DNA of 64,000 nucleotides from Streptomyces sp. AC550_RSS872 (GTDB taxonomy: Bacteria; Actinomycetota; Actinomycetes; Streptomycetales; Streptomycetaceae), in contig NZ_JAGMUL010000042.1 in NCBI RefSeq assembly GCF_019049285.1, forward strand, positions 62,001 to 126,000, written 5' to 3'. The notes below the pieces were generated by a model. The model was not told where the DNA came from and made no database searches. It saw nothing but the letters and a program-made list of their open reading frames with translations. Shown here in pieces: positions 43,218 to 51,169 of this stretch; the stretch's first letter is position 1; the number at the start of each line of letters is the position of its first letter. The position numbers and the translations under genes were made by a program.

Positions 43218-44654
43218 ATGGCATCCGCATTCGAATACGCACCGGCGCCTGAGTCCCGCTCGATCGTCGACATCGCGCCCTCGTACGGTCTGTTCATCGA
43301 CGGCGAGTTCACCGAGGCCGCCGACGGCAAGGTCTTCAAGACCGTCTCACCGTCCACCGAGGAGGTCCTCGCCGAGATCGCCCAGGCCGGCGAGGCGGAC
43401 GTGGACCGCGCGGTGAAGGCCGCCCGCAAAGCCTTCGAGAAGTGGTCGGCGCTGCCCGGCGCCGAGCGCGCCAAGTACCTGTTCCGCATCGCGCGGATCA
43501 TCCAGGAGCGCTCGCGCGAGCTGGCCGTCCTCGAGACCCTGGACAACGGCAAGCCGATCAAGGAGACCCGCGACGCCGACCTGCCCCTGGTCGCCGCGCA
43601 CTTCTTCTACTACGCGGGCTGGGCCGACAAGCTCGACCACGCGGGCTTCGGGTCGAGCCCCCGGCCGCTCGGCGTCGCGGGCCAGGTCATCCCCTGGAAC
43701 TTCCCGCTGCTGATGCTGGCCTGGAAGATCGCCCCGGCCCTCGCCACCGGCAACACGGTCGTCCTCAAGCCCGCCGAGACGACCCCCCTCTCCGCCCTCT
43801 TCTTCGCGGACATCTGCCGCCAGGCGGGCCTGCCCAAGGGCGTCGTCAACATCCTTCCCGGATACGGCGACGCGGGCGCCTCGGTCGTCGCGCACCCCGA
43901 CGTGAACAAGGTCGCCTTCACCGGCTCCACGGCCGTCGGCAAGGAGATCGCGCGGACCGTCGCCGGCACCCGCAAGAAGGTCACCCTGGAGCTGGGCGGC
44001 AAGGGCGCCAACATCGTCTTCGACGACGCCCCGATCGACCAGGCCGTCGAGGGGATCGTCAACGGGATCTTCTTCAACCAGGGCCAGGTCTGCTGCGCCG
44101 GCAGCCGCCTCCTCGTCCAGGAGTCCATCCAGGACGAGCTGCTGGACTCCCTGAAGCGCCGCCTGTCGACCCTCCGTCTCGGCGACCCGCTGGACAAGAA
44201 CACCGACATCGGCGCGATCAACTCCGAGGAGCAGCTCACCCGCATCACCTCGCTCGTCGAGCAGGGCGAGGCGGAGGGCGCCGAGCGCTGGTCGCCGGCC
44301 TGCGAACTGCCGGAGAGCGGCTACTGGTTCGCCCCGACACTCTTCACGAACGTCACCCAGGCGCACACCGTCGCCCGCGACGAGATCTTCGGCCCGGTGC
44401 TGTCGGTCCTCACCTTCCGCACGCCGGACGAGGCCGTCGCCAAGGCGAACAACACGCCGTACGGCCTGTCGGCGGGCATCTGGACGGAGAAGGGGTCACG
44501 GATCCTCGCCGTCGCGAACAAGCTCCGCGCCGGCGTCGTCTGGTCCAACACGTTCAACAAGTTCGACCCGACCTCGCCGTTCGGCGGCTACAAGGAGTCG
44601 GGCTTCGGCCGCGAGGGCGGCCGCCACGGCCTGGAGGCGTACCTCGATGTCTGA
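43218..44654 (+). CDS. Aldehyde dehydrogenase (catalytic subunit of the pair)
   Basis: 478-aa NAD(P)-dependent aldehyde dehydrogenase. It has the cofactor motif VIPWNFPLLMLAWK near 158, FTGSTAVGKEIA near 234, catalytic Glu258 in LELGGKGA and catalytic Cys292 in NQGQVCCAGSR. The C-terminal EIFGPVLSVLTF and PFGGYKESGFGREGG are intact. The start is five bases after the deoC stop, so they are co-transcribed. Acetaldehyde from deoxyribose breakdown is the probable substrate; this is inference from context. Confidence 0.92.
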   Translation: MASAFEYAPAPESRSIVDIAPSYGLFIDGEFTEAADGKVFKTVSPSTEEVLAEIAQAGEADVDRAVKAARKAFEKWSALPGAERAKYLFRIARIIQERSRELAVLETLDNGKPIKETRDADLPLVAAHFFYYAGWADKLDHAGFGSSPRPLGVAGQVIPWNFPLLMLAWKIAPALATGNTVVLKPAETTPLSALFFADICRQAGLPKGVVNILPGYGDAGASVVAHPDVNKVAFTGSTAVGKEIARTVAGTRKKVTLELGGKGANIVFDDAPIDQAVEGIVNGIFFNQGQVCCAGSRLLVQESIQDELLDSLKRRLSTLRLGDPLDKNTDIGAINSEEQLTRITSLVEQGEAEGAERWSPACELPESGYWFAPTLFTNVTQAHTVARDEIFGPVLSVLTFRTPDEAVAKANNTPYGLSAGIWTEKGSRILAVANKLRAGVVWSNTFNKFDPTSPFGGYKESGFGREGGRHGLEAYLDV

Positions 44655-45567
44655 CAGAAACGACAAGACCGAGCGCGCCGAGCGGCTCTCCGTCTTCAAG
44701 ACCTACAAGCTGTACGTCGGCGGGAAGTTCCCGCGTTCCGAGAGCGGCCGGGTGTACGAGGTGACGGACTCCAAGGGCAACTGGCTGGCGAACGTGCCCC
44801 TGTCGTCCCGCAAGGACGCCCGTGACGCGGTCGTGGCCGCCCGCAAGGCGTTCGGCGGGTGGTCCGGCGCGACGGCGTACAACCGCGGCCAGATCCTCTA
44901 CCGCATCGCCGAGATGCTGGAGGCCCGGCGCGAGCAGTACGTCCGTGAGGTGGCGGACTCGGAGGGTCTGTCGAAGTCGAAGGCCGCCGCCCAGGTGGAC
45001 GCCGCGATCGACCGCTGGGTCTGGTACGCGGGCTGGACCGACAAGATCGCCCAGGTGGTCGGCGGCGGAAACCCGGTCGCGGGCCCGTTCTTCAACCTCT
45101 CCTCCCCGGAGCCCACGGGCGTCGTCGTCGTCCTGGCCCCGCAGGAGTCGTCGTTCCTGGGCCTGGTCTCGGTCGTCGCCCCGGTGATCGCCACCGGCAA
45201 CACGGCGATCGTGGTGGCGTCCGAGAAGTCCCCGCTCCCCGCCCTCTCCCTCGGCGAGGTCCTGGCCACCTCCGACCTGCCCGGCGGCGTCGTCAACATC
45301 CTCTCCGGCCGTACGGCGGAGATCGCCACGCCGCTGGCCGCGCACCAGGACGTCAACGCGATCGACCTCGCGGGCGCAGACGACGTCCTGGCCAAGGAAC
45401 TGGAGATCGCCGCGGCGGACAACCTCAAGCGCGTCCTGCGTCCACAGCCTGTGGACGAGGTCGACTGGTCGGCCGACCCCGGCATCGACCGCATGACGGC
45501 GTTCCTGGAGACCAAGACGGTCTGGCACCCGACGGGTTCCCTCGGCGCCTCGGGCTCGTCCTACTGA
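44647..45567 (+). CDS. Half-length, non-catalytic aldehyde dehydrogenase-like protein
   Basis: 306-aa protein matching only the N-terminal ~60 percent of the aldehyde dehydrogenase fold (KLYVGGKFPRSESGRVYEV, WYAGWTDKIAQVVGG, NPVAGPFFNLSSPEPTGVVVV). The Glu-containing ELGG and the catalytic Cys block are missing; the protein stops after LAGADDVLAKELE and a unique tail. Its start overlaps the previous gene by eight bases, so they are coupled. The pair resembles the two halves of ALDH16, where the second half is non-catalytic and structural. Confidence 0.85.
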   Translation: MSDRNDKTERAERLSVFKTYKLYVGGKFPRSESGRVYEVTDSKGNWLANVPLSSRKDARDAVVAARKAFGGWSGATAYNRGQILYRIAEMLEARREQYVREVADSEGLSKSKAAAQVDAAIDRWVWYAGWTDKIAQVVGGGNPVAGPFFNLSSPEPTGVVVVLAPQESSFLGLVSVVAPVIATGNTAIVVASEKSPLPALSLGEVLATSDLPGGVVNILSGRTAEIATPLAAHQDVNAIDLAGADDVLAKELEIAAADNLKRVLRPQPVDEVDWSADPGIDRMTAFLETKTVWHPTGSLGASGSSY

Positions 45568-45582
45568 CCCGCCCCGCGAACC

Positions 45583-45626
45583 AGAGGGCCGTGCCTCCTC
45601 TCCGTCCGGAGGAGACACGGCCCTCT
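45583..45626 (+). terminator. Terminator hairpin closing the deoC operon
   Basis: An 11-bp outer stem (AGAGGGCCGTG/CACGGCCCTCT) surrounds an inner CCTCC/GGAGG stem, 15 bp after the last stop, followed by TTCCTC. Confidence 0.78.
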
Positions 45627-45705
45627 TCCTCTGAATGTGACGCGCGTTTCAATCTCCGTCCACCGGGTCGTTCCCGGGCCGGGCCATGCCTCAGACTGGT
45701 GTCCC

Positions 45706-46341
45706 GTGAGTTCCCATCCGTCCATACCGACGCGAGTCGTGCTGCTCTGCGGCCCTTCCGGCTCCGGCAAGTCCCTTCTCGCCGCTCGTTCCGGGCTTCC
45801 GGTGCTGCGGCTCGACGACTTCTACAAGGAGGGCGACGACCCGACCCTGCCGCAGGTCCCCGGGAGCGCCGACATCGACTGGGACCACCCCGACTCGTGG
45901 GACGCCGACACGGCCGTCGCGGCCATCGCGGAGCTGTGCCGCACGGGCCGTACGAACGTGCCGCTGTACGACATCTCGCTCAGCGCCCGTACCGGCGAGG
46001 AGACCGTCGAGATCGGGCGTACGCCGCTGTTCATCGCGGAGGGCATCTTCGCCGCCGAGATCGTGACGCGCTGCCGGGAGCTCGGGGTGCTGGCCGACGC
46101 GCTGTGCCTGAGCCGTGGCCCGGTGACGACCTTTCGCCGCCGGTTCCTGCGCGACCTGAAGGAGGGCCGCAAGTCGGCGCCCTTCCTGCTGCGCCGCGGC
46201 TGGCGCCTGATGCGACTGGAGCAGTCGATCATCGCCCACCAGACGTCCCTGGGCGCCTACGCCTGCGACCGCGACGAGGCCCTCGGCCGCCTCACCGCAG
46301 CCGCGGCGGGCCGCCGCCCGGCGGCGACGCCGGCCGGCTGA
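45706..46341 (+). CDS. Uridine kinase-like P-loop NTPase
   Basis: 211-aa protein; GTG 45706 gives MSSHPSIPTRVVLLCGPSGSG-type start with Walker A GPSGSGKS at 16-23. Further kinase-like elements are LRLDDFYKEGDD (acceptor loop, as in Udk/CoaA-type kinases), IDWDHPDSWD and LFIAEGIFAAEI with a Walker B-like Glu, and the basic lid RRRFLRDLKEGRK. It probably phosphorylates uridine/cytidine or a similar hydroxyl compound. A CAGACT-like -10 nine bases before the GTG suggests leaderless expression. A weak ACGCGCGT match to the nucleoside operator is at 45640. Confidence 0.78.
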   Translation: MSSHPSIPTRVVLLCGPSGSGKSLLAARSGLPVLRLDDFYKEGDDPTLPQVPGSADIDWDHPDSWDADTAVAAIAELCRTGRTNVPLYDISLSARTGEETVEIGRTPLFIAEGIFAAEIVTRCRELGVLADALCLSRGPVTTFRRRFLRDLKEGRKSAPFLLRRGWRLMRLEQSIIAHQTSLGAYACDRDEALGRLTAAAAGRRPAATPAG

Positions 46342-46402
46342 ACGAAGTCGGCGCCCGCCACGTCTTAGGACCGGGTGAACGGTCCGCGTGGGAAGGAAGC
46401 CG

Positions 46403-46795
46403 ATGACGACTGCCCTCCGGGCCGGCCGACGGCTGCTCATGACGTCCCTGCTCCTCGCGGCTGCGGCCGCCGGCTGTGCGGGGCCGGACGGTGCGGGGCC
46501 GGACGGTGCGGGGCCGGACGGTGCGGGCGTTACGGCCGAGGCCTCGTGCGCGTACGTGGTCACCTATGACGGACGCACCTACCTCGACGTCGTGAACGTC
46601 GACTTCACCGTCGGCGAAAAGCTGGGCACGGCCACGGTCCAGGAGTGCGACGACACCCCTGACGACGCCGGGGACGAGGTCCCCGAGCGCAGGGTCGCCG
46701 CGTACGAGGTCGAGGGGGCGGACCCGGCCGTCACCATCGCCGTGGGCGACACACGCGCCTCAGCGACCCTCATGAAGGTCCGCAAGGCCCGCTGA
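46403..46795 (+). CDS. Small secreted lipoprotein with a short repeat (DUF6281-like)
   Basis: 130-aa lipoprotein starting at ATG 46403, behind GGAAGGAAG. The signal peptide ends with lipobox AAAGC (MTSLLLAAAAAGC). Immediately after the lipidated Cys come three perfect copies of AGPDG, encoded by a 15-bp DNA repeat. The mature domain is beta-rich with two cysteines (ASCAYVVTYDGRTYLDV; QECDDTP) likely joined in a disulfide. I recall similar Streptomyces lipoproteins, but the function is unknown. It converges on sigQ. Confidence 0.72.
   Translation: MTTALRAGRRLLMTSLLLAAAAAGCAGPDGAGPDGAGPDGAGVTAEASCAYVVTYDGRTYLDVVNVDFTVGEKLGTATVQECDDTPDDAGDEVPERRVAAYEVEGADPAVTIAVGDTRASATLMKVRKAR
46480..46524 (+). 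repeat. 15-bp in-frame tandem repeat, three copies
   Basis: GGGGCCGGACGGTGC is present three times in perfect tandem inside the lipoprotein gene. It encodes a repeated five-residue linker and may change copy number without breaking the frame. Confidence 0.92.
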
Positions 46796-46855
46796 CCGAC
46801 CCCACAGCGAAGCGGGACTGGACGGACCCCCCGGCCCTCCAGCCCCGCTGTCGTT

Positions 46856-46886
46856 GTGCTCCACCGCTTCCCCCGTGGTGGAGCAC
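46856..46886. terminator. Terminator hairpin between the lipoprotein gene and sigQ
   Basis: A perfect 10-bp stem (GTGCTCCACC/GGTGGAGCAC) with an 11-nt loop is located between two convergent genes. The 100 bp that follow toward sigQ are strongly C-rich on the plus strand. Confidence 0.68.
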
Positions 46887-46991
46887 CCCCCGTTTCCCCG
46901 TTGGTCCCCCGTGGGCCCCCCGGCCCCCGTGGGTCCCCCCACTTCTCACCGCTCCCCCGTTGTACCCCCCGGATGCGGTCCCCCCGGACCT

Positions 46992-47738
46992 TCAGGCGAC
47001 GAGCTCCCCGAAGGCATCCTCCTCGTCACGGCCGAAGCTGAGGACCTCGTCCTCGCGCAGCCGACGGAGCGACCGCCAGATGCTGGACTTCACCGTGCCG
47101 ACACTGATGTCGAGGATCTCCGCGATCTCCGGGTCGGTGCGGCCCTCGTAGTAGCGCAGGACCAGCATCGTGCGCTGGAGTTCGGGGAGCCGGGCGAGCG
47201 CCTGCCACAGGACCGCGCGCAGTTCCGTGCCACGCATCGCGTCCGTGTCGCCGGGCGTCTCCGGCAGCTCCTCGGTCGGGTATTCGTTCAGCTTGCGGCG
47301 GCGCCACGCGCTGATGTGCAGGTTCGTCATCGTCCGCCGCAGATAGCCACCCACCGCGGCCTTGTCACTGATCCGGTCCCACGCCCGGTACGTCGAGAAC
47401 AGCGCGCTCTGGAGCAGGTCCTCGGCCTCGAAACGGTCGCCGGTCAGGTGGTAGGCGGTTGCGTACAGGGAGGCGCGGCGCTCCTGGACGTAGGCGGTGA
47501 ACTCCGCCTCCGACAGCGAGCGACGACGCTCCCCCGAGTCCTCCCTGTACGCGGCTCCCCCGTGCGTCTCCCCCGTGAGACCGTCAACCACCGTCATGTA
47601 CGCGGTGTGCTGACGCCCGGCGCCGCGAGCGCACCCCCGCCCGCTCACGGCACCGGACTTCTCCGAACCCCGGCCCCCGTTCACGTCGTGCAGACGCGTG
47701 ATCACTGCGCTGTTGCTGGTGCCGTGCAGCGTGTTCAT
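46992..47738 (-). CDS. sigQ: SigE-family ECF sigma factor SigQ
   Basis: 248-aa extracytoplasmic-function sigma factor, divergent from the AfsQ1/AfsQ2 two-component system and a known AfsQ1 target in Streptomyces coelicolor. Region 2: FTAYVQERRASLYATAYHLTGDRFEAEDLLQSALFSTYRAWDRI. Region 4: ALARLPELQRTMLVLRYYEGRTDPEIAEILDISVGTVKSSIWRSLRRLR. About 75 poorly conserved residues precede region 2; ATG 47738 or a later internal ATG (MTVVDGL) may be the true start. No anti-sigma gene is adjacent. Confidence 0.88.
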   Translation of the reverse strand: MNTLHGTSNSAVITRLHDVNGGRGSEKSGAVSGRGCARGAGRQHTAYMTVVDGLTGETHGGAAYREDSGERRRSLSEAEFTAYVQERRASLYATAYHLTGDRFEAEDLLQSALFSTYRAWDRISDKAAVGGYLRRTMTNLHISAWRRRKLNEYPTEELPETPGDTDAMRGTELRAVLWQALARLPELQRTMLVLRYYEGRTDPEIAEILDISVGTVKSSIWRSLRRLREDEVLSFGRDEEDAFGELVA

Positions 47739-47843
47739 CTCGCGCCCCCCGTCGTGGACTTCCGGTGTTCTGCTCGTTCGTCATGCTGCCTTGCTCGTGT
47801 CGAAAAGCTTGCCCGGGCACCTTCATGGCCGTGTCCGCCGACT

Positions 47844-47859
47844 GTCACAGACCTGTCAC
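47844..47859. promoter_or_regulatory. AfsQ1-type binding box between sigQ and afsQ1
   Basis: GTCACAGACCTGTCAC is an exact match to the known AfsQ1 pattern GTnAC-n6-GTnAC (two GTCAC repeats six bases apart). It lies in the divergent intergenic region, about 105 bp upstream of sigQ and 130 bp upstream of afsQ1, as expected for regulation of sigQ. Confidence 0.75.
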
Positions 47860-47917
47860 AGGGGCCTGTGTCAGACGTGGCCCCCAGGCGCACGACAGCC
47901 CGGACACAGTCATGAGC

Positions 47918-47949
47918 GCTACGTGCGCGTAGCCGTACAGCTCGTACAG
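47918..47949 (+). promoter_or_regulatory. Palindrome plus direct repeat upstream of afsQ1
   Basis: GCTACGTGCGCGTAGC (47918-47933) pairs in seven of eight positions. It is followed directly by two CGTACAG direct repeats at 47934 and 47943, nine bases apart. They sit 40-70 bases before the afsQ1 GTG, over the -35 zone for the -10-like CAGAAT (47976-47981). The bound protein is unknown. Confidence 0.45.
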
Positions 47950-47988
47950 GTGTCGAAAGACCGCCTCTCATGGGCCAGAATGACCCCC

Positions 47989-48666
47989 GTGCCTTCCCTG
48001 TTGCTGATCGAGGACGACGACGCCATCCGTACGGCCCTGGAGCTCTCACTGACGCGCCAGGGACACCGGGTGGCCACCGCTGCCACCGGCGAGGACGGTC
48101 TGAAACTGCTGCGTGAGCAGCGGCCGGACCTGATCGTGCTGGACGTGATGCTGCCCGGCATCGACGGCTTCGAGGTGTGCCGGCGCATCCGGCGCACGGA
48201 CCAGCTGCCGATCATCCTGCTGACCGCGCGCAGCGACGACATCGACGTCGTGGTCGGACTGGAGTCCGGCGCGGACGACTACGTCGTCAAACCCGTGCAG
48301 GGGCGCGTCCTCGACGCCCGGATCCGGGCCGTGCTGCGACGCGGCGAACGCGAGTCGAACGACGCGGCGAGCTTCGGCAGCCTGGTCATCGACCGCGCGG
48401 CGATGACCGTGACGAAGAACGGCGAGGACCTCCAGCTCACCCCGACCGAGCTGCGCCTGCTGCTGGAGCTGAGCCGCCGTCCGGGCCAGGCCCTGTCCCG
48501 CCAGCAACTCCTGCGCCTGGTCTGGGAGCACGACTACCTCGGCGACTCACGCCTGGTCGACGCCTGCGTGCAGCGCCTGCGCGCCAAGGTCGAGGACGTC
48601 CCGTCCTCCCCCACCCTCATCCGCACCGTCCGTGGTGTGGGCTACCGCCTGGACACGCCTCAGTGA
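47989..48666 (+). CDS. afsQ1: OmpR-family response regulator AfsQ1
   Basis: 225-aa response regulator controlling antibiotic production, nitrogen-related genes and sigQ in Streptomyces. GTG 47989 gives MPSLLLIEDDDA. The receiver domain has the acidic pocket EDD, phosphoacceptor D52 in IVLDVMLPG, Thr in LLTARSDD and Lys in VKPVQ. The C-terminal winged helix (LTPTELRLLLELSRRPGQALSRQQLLRLVWEH, VDACVQRLRAKVED, RTVRGVGYRL) is of PhoB type. The CAGAAT -10 seven bases before the GTG suggests leaderless mRNA. The stop overlaps the afsQ2 start. Confidence 0.96.
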   Translation: MPSLLLIEDDDAIRTALELSLTRQGHRVATAATGEDGLKLLREQRPDLIVLDVMLPGIDGFEVCRRIRRTDQLPIILLTARSDDIDVVVGLESGADDYVVKPVQGRVLDARIRAVLRRGERESNDAASFGSLVIDRAAMTVTKNGEDLQLTPTELRLLLELSRRPGQALSRQQLLRLVWEHDYLGDSRLVDACVQRLRAKVEDVPSSPTLIRTVRGVGYRLDTPQ

Positions 48667-50222
48667 CAAAAACGCAAGGCGTCCGCGGCTGGTTCGCGGC
48701 TCGTAAGGGAGTGTGGTCAAGGCTGCGCTTCACCAGTCTTCGGCTGCGCCTGGTCGTCGTCTTCGGCCTGGTCGCGCTGACCGCGGCCGTGTCCGCGTCC
48801 GGCATCGCGTACTGGCTCAACCGCGAGGCGGTCCTCACCCGCACCCAGGACGCGGTGCTGCGCGACTTCCAGCAGGAGATGCAGAACCGCGCGGGCCTGC
48901 TGCCCACGGAGCCGACGCAGGACGAGCTCCAGCACACGGCCGGTCAGATGGCCAACAGCAGCCAGCGCTTCAGCGTCCTCCTCGTCGCCCAGGACGCCGA
49001 GGGCAAGCCGGCCTACGGCAGTTCCGGCGGCCTGGACGGCTTCACCGTGGCGGACGTGCCCAAGTCACTGCGCACGGCCGTGAACGAGAAGCAGGAGCTC
49101 GACTCCTCCAACAAGGCCGAGTACCACCTGTACTGGCAGCGGATCGTGGAGGACGACACCCCGTATCTGATCGCCGGTACGAAGGTGATCGGCGGCGGTC
49201 CGACCGGCTACATGATGAAGTCCCTGGAGCAGGAGGCCAAGGACCTCAACTCCCTGGCCTGGTCCCTCGGTATCGCCACGGGCCTCGCGCTGATCGGCTC
49301 CGCGCTGCTCGCACAGGCGGCCGCCACTACTGTGCTGAAGCCCGTACAGCGCCTCGGGGTGGCCGCACGCCGCCTCGGCGAGGGCAAGCTGGACACGCGC
49401 CTGAGAGTCTCCGGCACGGACGAACTGGCCGACCTCTCCCGGACCTTCAACAACGCCGCCGAGGCGCTGGAGAAGCGGGTCGCCGACATGGCCTCGCGTG
49501 ACGAGGCGTCACGGCGATTCGTGGCCGACATGTCCCACGAACTGCGCACGCCCCTGACCGCGATCACCGCCGTCACCGAAGTCCTGGAGGAGGAGCTGGA
49601 GGCGGACTCCGGGTCCATGGACCCCATGATCGAACCCGCCGTACGCCTCGTCGTCAGCGAGACCCGCCGCCTCAACGACCTGGTCGAGAACCTGATGGAG
49701 GTCACCCGCTTCGACGCGGGCACCGCACGCCTGGTCCTCGACCACGTCGACATCGCCGACCAGATCACCGCCTGCATCGACGCCCGCGCCTGGCTGGACG
49801 CGGTGGACCTCGACGCCGAGCGCGGCATCATGGCCCGCCTGGACCCCCGCCGCCTCGACGTCATCCTGGCCAACCTCATCGGCAACGCGCTCAAGCACGG
49901 CGGCTCACCGGTACGCGTCTCGGTCCGCGACACGCCCGACTCGCTGGTGATCCAGGTCCAGGACCACGGCCCCGGCATCCCCGAGGATGTCCTCCCCCAC
50001 GTCTTCGACCGCTTCTACAAGGCCAGCGCCTCCCGCCCCCGCTCCGAGGGAAGCGGCCTCGGCCTGTCCATCGCCCTGGAGAACGCCCACATCCACGGCG
50101 GCGACATCACCGCCGCCAACTCCCCCGAGGGAGGCGCGGTGTTCACCCTGCGCCTGCCCCGGGACGCCTCGGAACTGGCGGAACAGACCAACGGCCAGGA
50201 CACGAAGAAGGGGGACGCCTGA
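48663..50222 (+). CDS. afsQ2: Sensor histidine kinase AfsQ2
   Basis: 519-aa membrane kinase partner of AfsQ1. GTG 48663 overlaps the afsQ1 stop. Transmembrane helices at about 28-52 and 197-223 enclose a ~145-residue extracellular sensor. A HAMP domain follows, then the dimerisation domain with His292 in DMSHELRTPL. The ATPase has the N-box ILANLIGNALKHGG, DHGPGIPEDVLPHVFDRFYK and GSGLGLSIALENAHIHGG. The signal is not visible. The next gene's ATG shares a base with its stop. Confidence 0.95.
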   Translation: MTKTQGVRGWFAARKGVWSRLRFTSLRLRLVVVFGLVALTAAVSASGIAYWLNREAVLTRTQDAVLRDFQQEMQNRAGLLPTEPTQDELQHTAGQMANSSQRFSVLLVAQDAEGKPAYGSSGGLDGFTVADVPKSLRTAVNEKQELDSSNKAEYHLYWQRIVEDDTPYLIAGTKVIGGGPTGYMMKSLEQEAKDLNSLAWSLGIATGLALIGSALLAQAAATTVLKPVQRLGVAARRLGEGKLDTRLRVSGTDELADLSRTFNNAAEALEKRVADMASRDEASRRFVADMSHELRTPLTAITAVTEVLEEELEADSGSMDPMIEPAVRLVVSETRRLNDLVENLMEVTRFDAGTARLVLDHVDIADQITACIDARAWLDAVDLDAERGIMARLDPRRLDVILANLIGNALKHGGSPVRVSVRDTPDSLVIQVQDHGPGIPEDVLPHVFDRFYKASASRPRSEGSGLGLSIALENAHIHGGDITAANSPEGGAVFTLRLPRDASELAEQTNGQDTKKGDA

Positions 50223-50818
50223 TGAACGTACGCCACCTGCTGGCGCTCTCCGCGACGGGCGCCGCCCTGCTGACCGGATGCGGCATACGGCCCACGGAGG
50301 TCCCCACCAACTTCGGCCCCGCCCCCTCCCGCGTGCACTGCTCGCTCTCCGAACCGAACGTGTCGACGCAGGCAGCGCGCGGCCTCCCGGTCCAGGTGTT
50401 CCTCCTGTGCGGCTCCCAACTGGTGGCGGTCGACCGCACCGTACGGGTCCCCGACGGAACGGCGGACTCGGCCCGCCGCGTCCTGGTCGCCCAGGGCCTC
50501 CTCGACGAGTTGGAGGCAACCCCCTCGACCGCCGAAAAAGAGGCCGGCTACACCACGGACGTCCGAGGCGCCATGGGCGTAACGGGCCCACGCCTCGGCG
50601 ACCCCGACGAGACCCTCCGCCTGAGCACAGCCCCGAGCGACCTCACCTCTTACGCCCTGGCCCAGATCGTCTGCACCTTCTCCGACTCCACGGCCGCGGA
50701 AGGCGACGGCTCGGTCATCCTGGGCGGCCCCACCACCACTCCCCCACGCCGCTACGAGTGCACGGACGAGGTCCGCACCAGACCGGGCAGCAACGAGCCC
50801 CCGTCCACAGACGTATAG
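50222..50818 (+). CDS. Lipoprotein of the afsQ operon
   Basis: 198-aa lipoprotein immediately downstream of afsQ2, one base overlapping, so part of the afsQ1-afsQ2 operon. The signal ends in lipobox LLTGC (SATGAALLTGCGIRPTEVPTNFGPAP). The mature part contains a GerMN/LpqB-like stretch (VFLLCGSQLVAVDRTVRVPD, ADSARRVLVAQGLLDEL). It is exposed outside the membrane and may feed a signal to the AfsQ2 sensor domain; that link is inferred from operon position. Confidence 0.82.
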   Translation: MNVRHLLALSATGAALLTGCGIRPTEVPTNFGPAPSRVHCSLSEPNVSTQAARGLPVQVFLLCGSQLVAVDRTVRVPDGTADSARRVLVAQGLLDELEATPSTAEKEAGYTTDVRGAMGVTGPRLGDPDETLRLSTAPSDLTSYALAQIVCTFSDSTAAEGDGSVILGGPTTTPPRRYECTDEVRTRPGSNEPPSTDV

Positions 50819-51169
50819 GACGCCTGACACCCCACGGCGCAGCACCCGCGCACGGCGGCAAGGGGCCGTGCCGGGGGGTGTCCGCCCGCAGCGGCGGGCG
50901 TCAACGCAGAGCACATCTCGAACCCACCGAGCCGCCCGACCGAGGACGGACACCCCCCGGCGCGGCCCCGCCCCCCAACGCACCGCAAGGCGCTACGCGA
51001 ACCCCCACCGAACACCAGCAGGCCGCCGCAGGCATCCCGGCCCAACCGCCGGAGGCAACCCGCAGGCATCCCGGTCCAACCGCCGGAGGCACGGCACCTG
51101 TGGTGCACGCCTCACCCCATCACCCCCACCCCCGGAACCGATCCCGCCGGACAACGCGTCTAGGGAGGC
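50819..51169. other. 351-bp gap containing a 34-bp tandem duplication
   Basis: No gene is supported. At 51026-51057 and 51060-51091 a 32-base sequence (CCGCAGGCATCCCGG, then C or T, then CCAACCGCCGGAGGCA) is repeated with one mismatch, 34 bases apart. A stretch of antibiotic-like low-complexity C-rich sequence lies upstream. GTG 51170 of the VanZ gene follows directly. Confidence 0.6.

Noticed and set aside
33598..45567. Assigning CTACGCGCGTAG firmly to the DeoR-type regulator
   Set aside because: The regulator gene is 2.5 kb from the nearest site and has no copy before its own start; it is only kept as a candidate.
50819..51169. Small genes in the gap before VanZ
   Set aside because: Frames are Pro/Arg-rich with no ribosome site or homology, and the 34-bp duplication makes a conserved protein unlikely.
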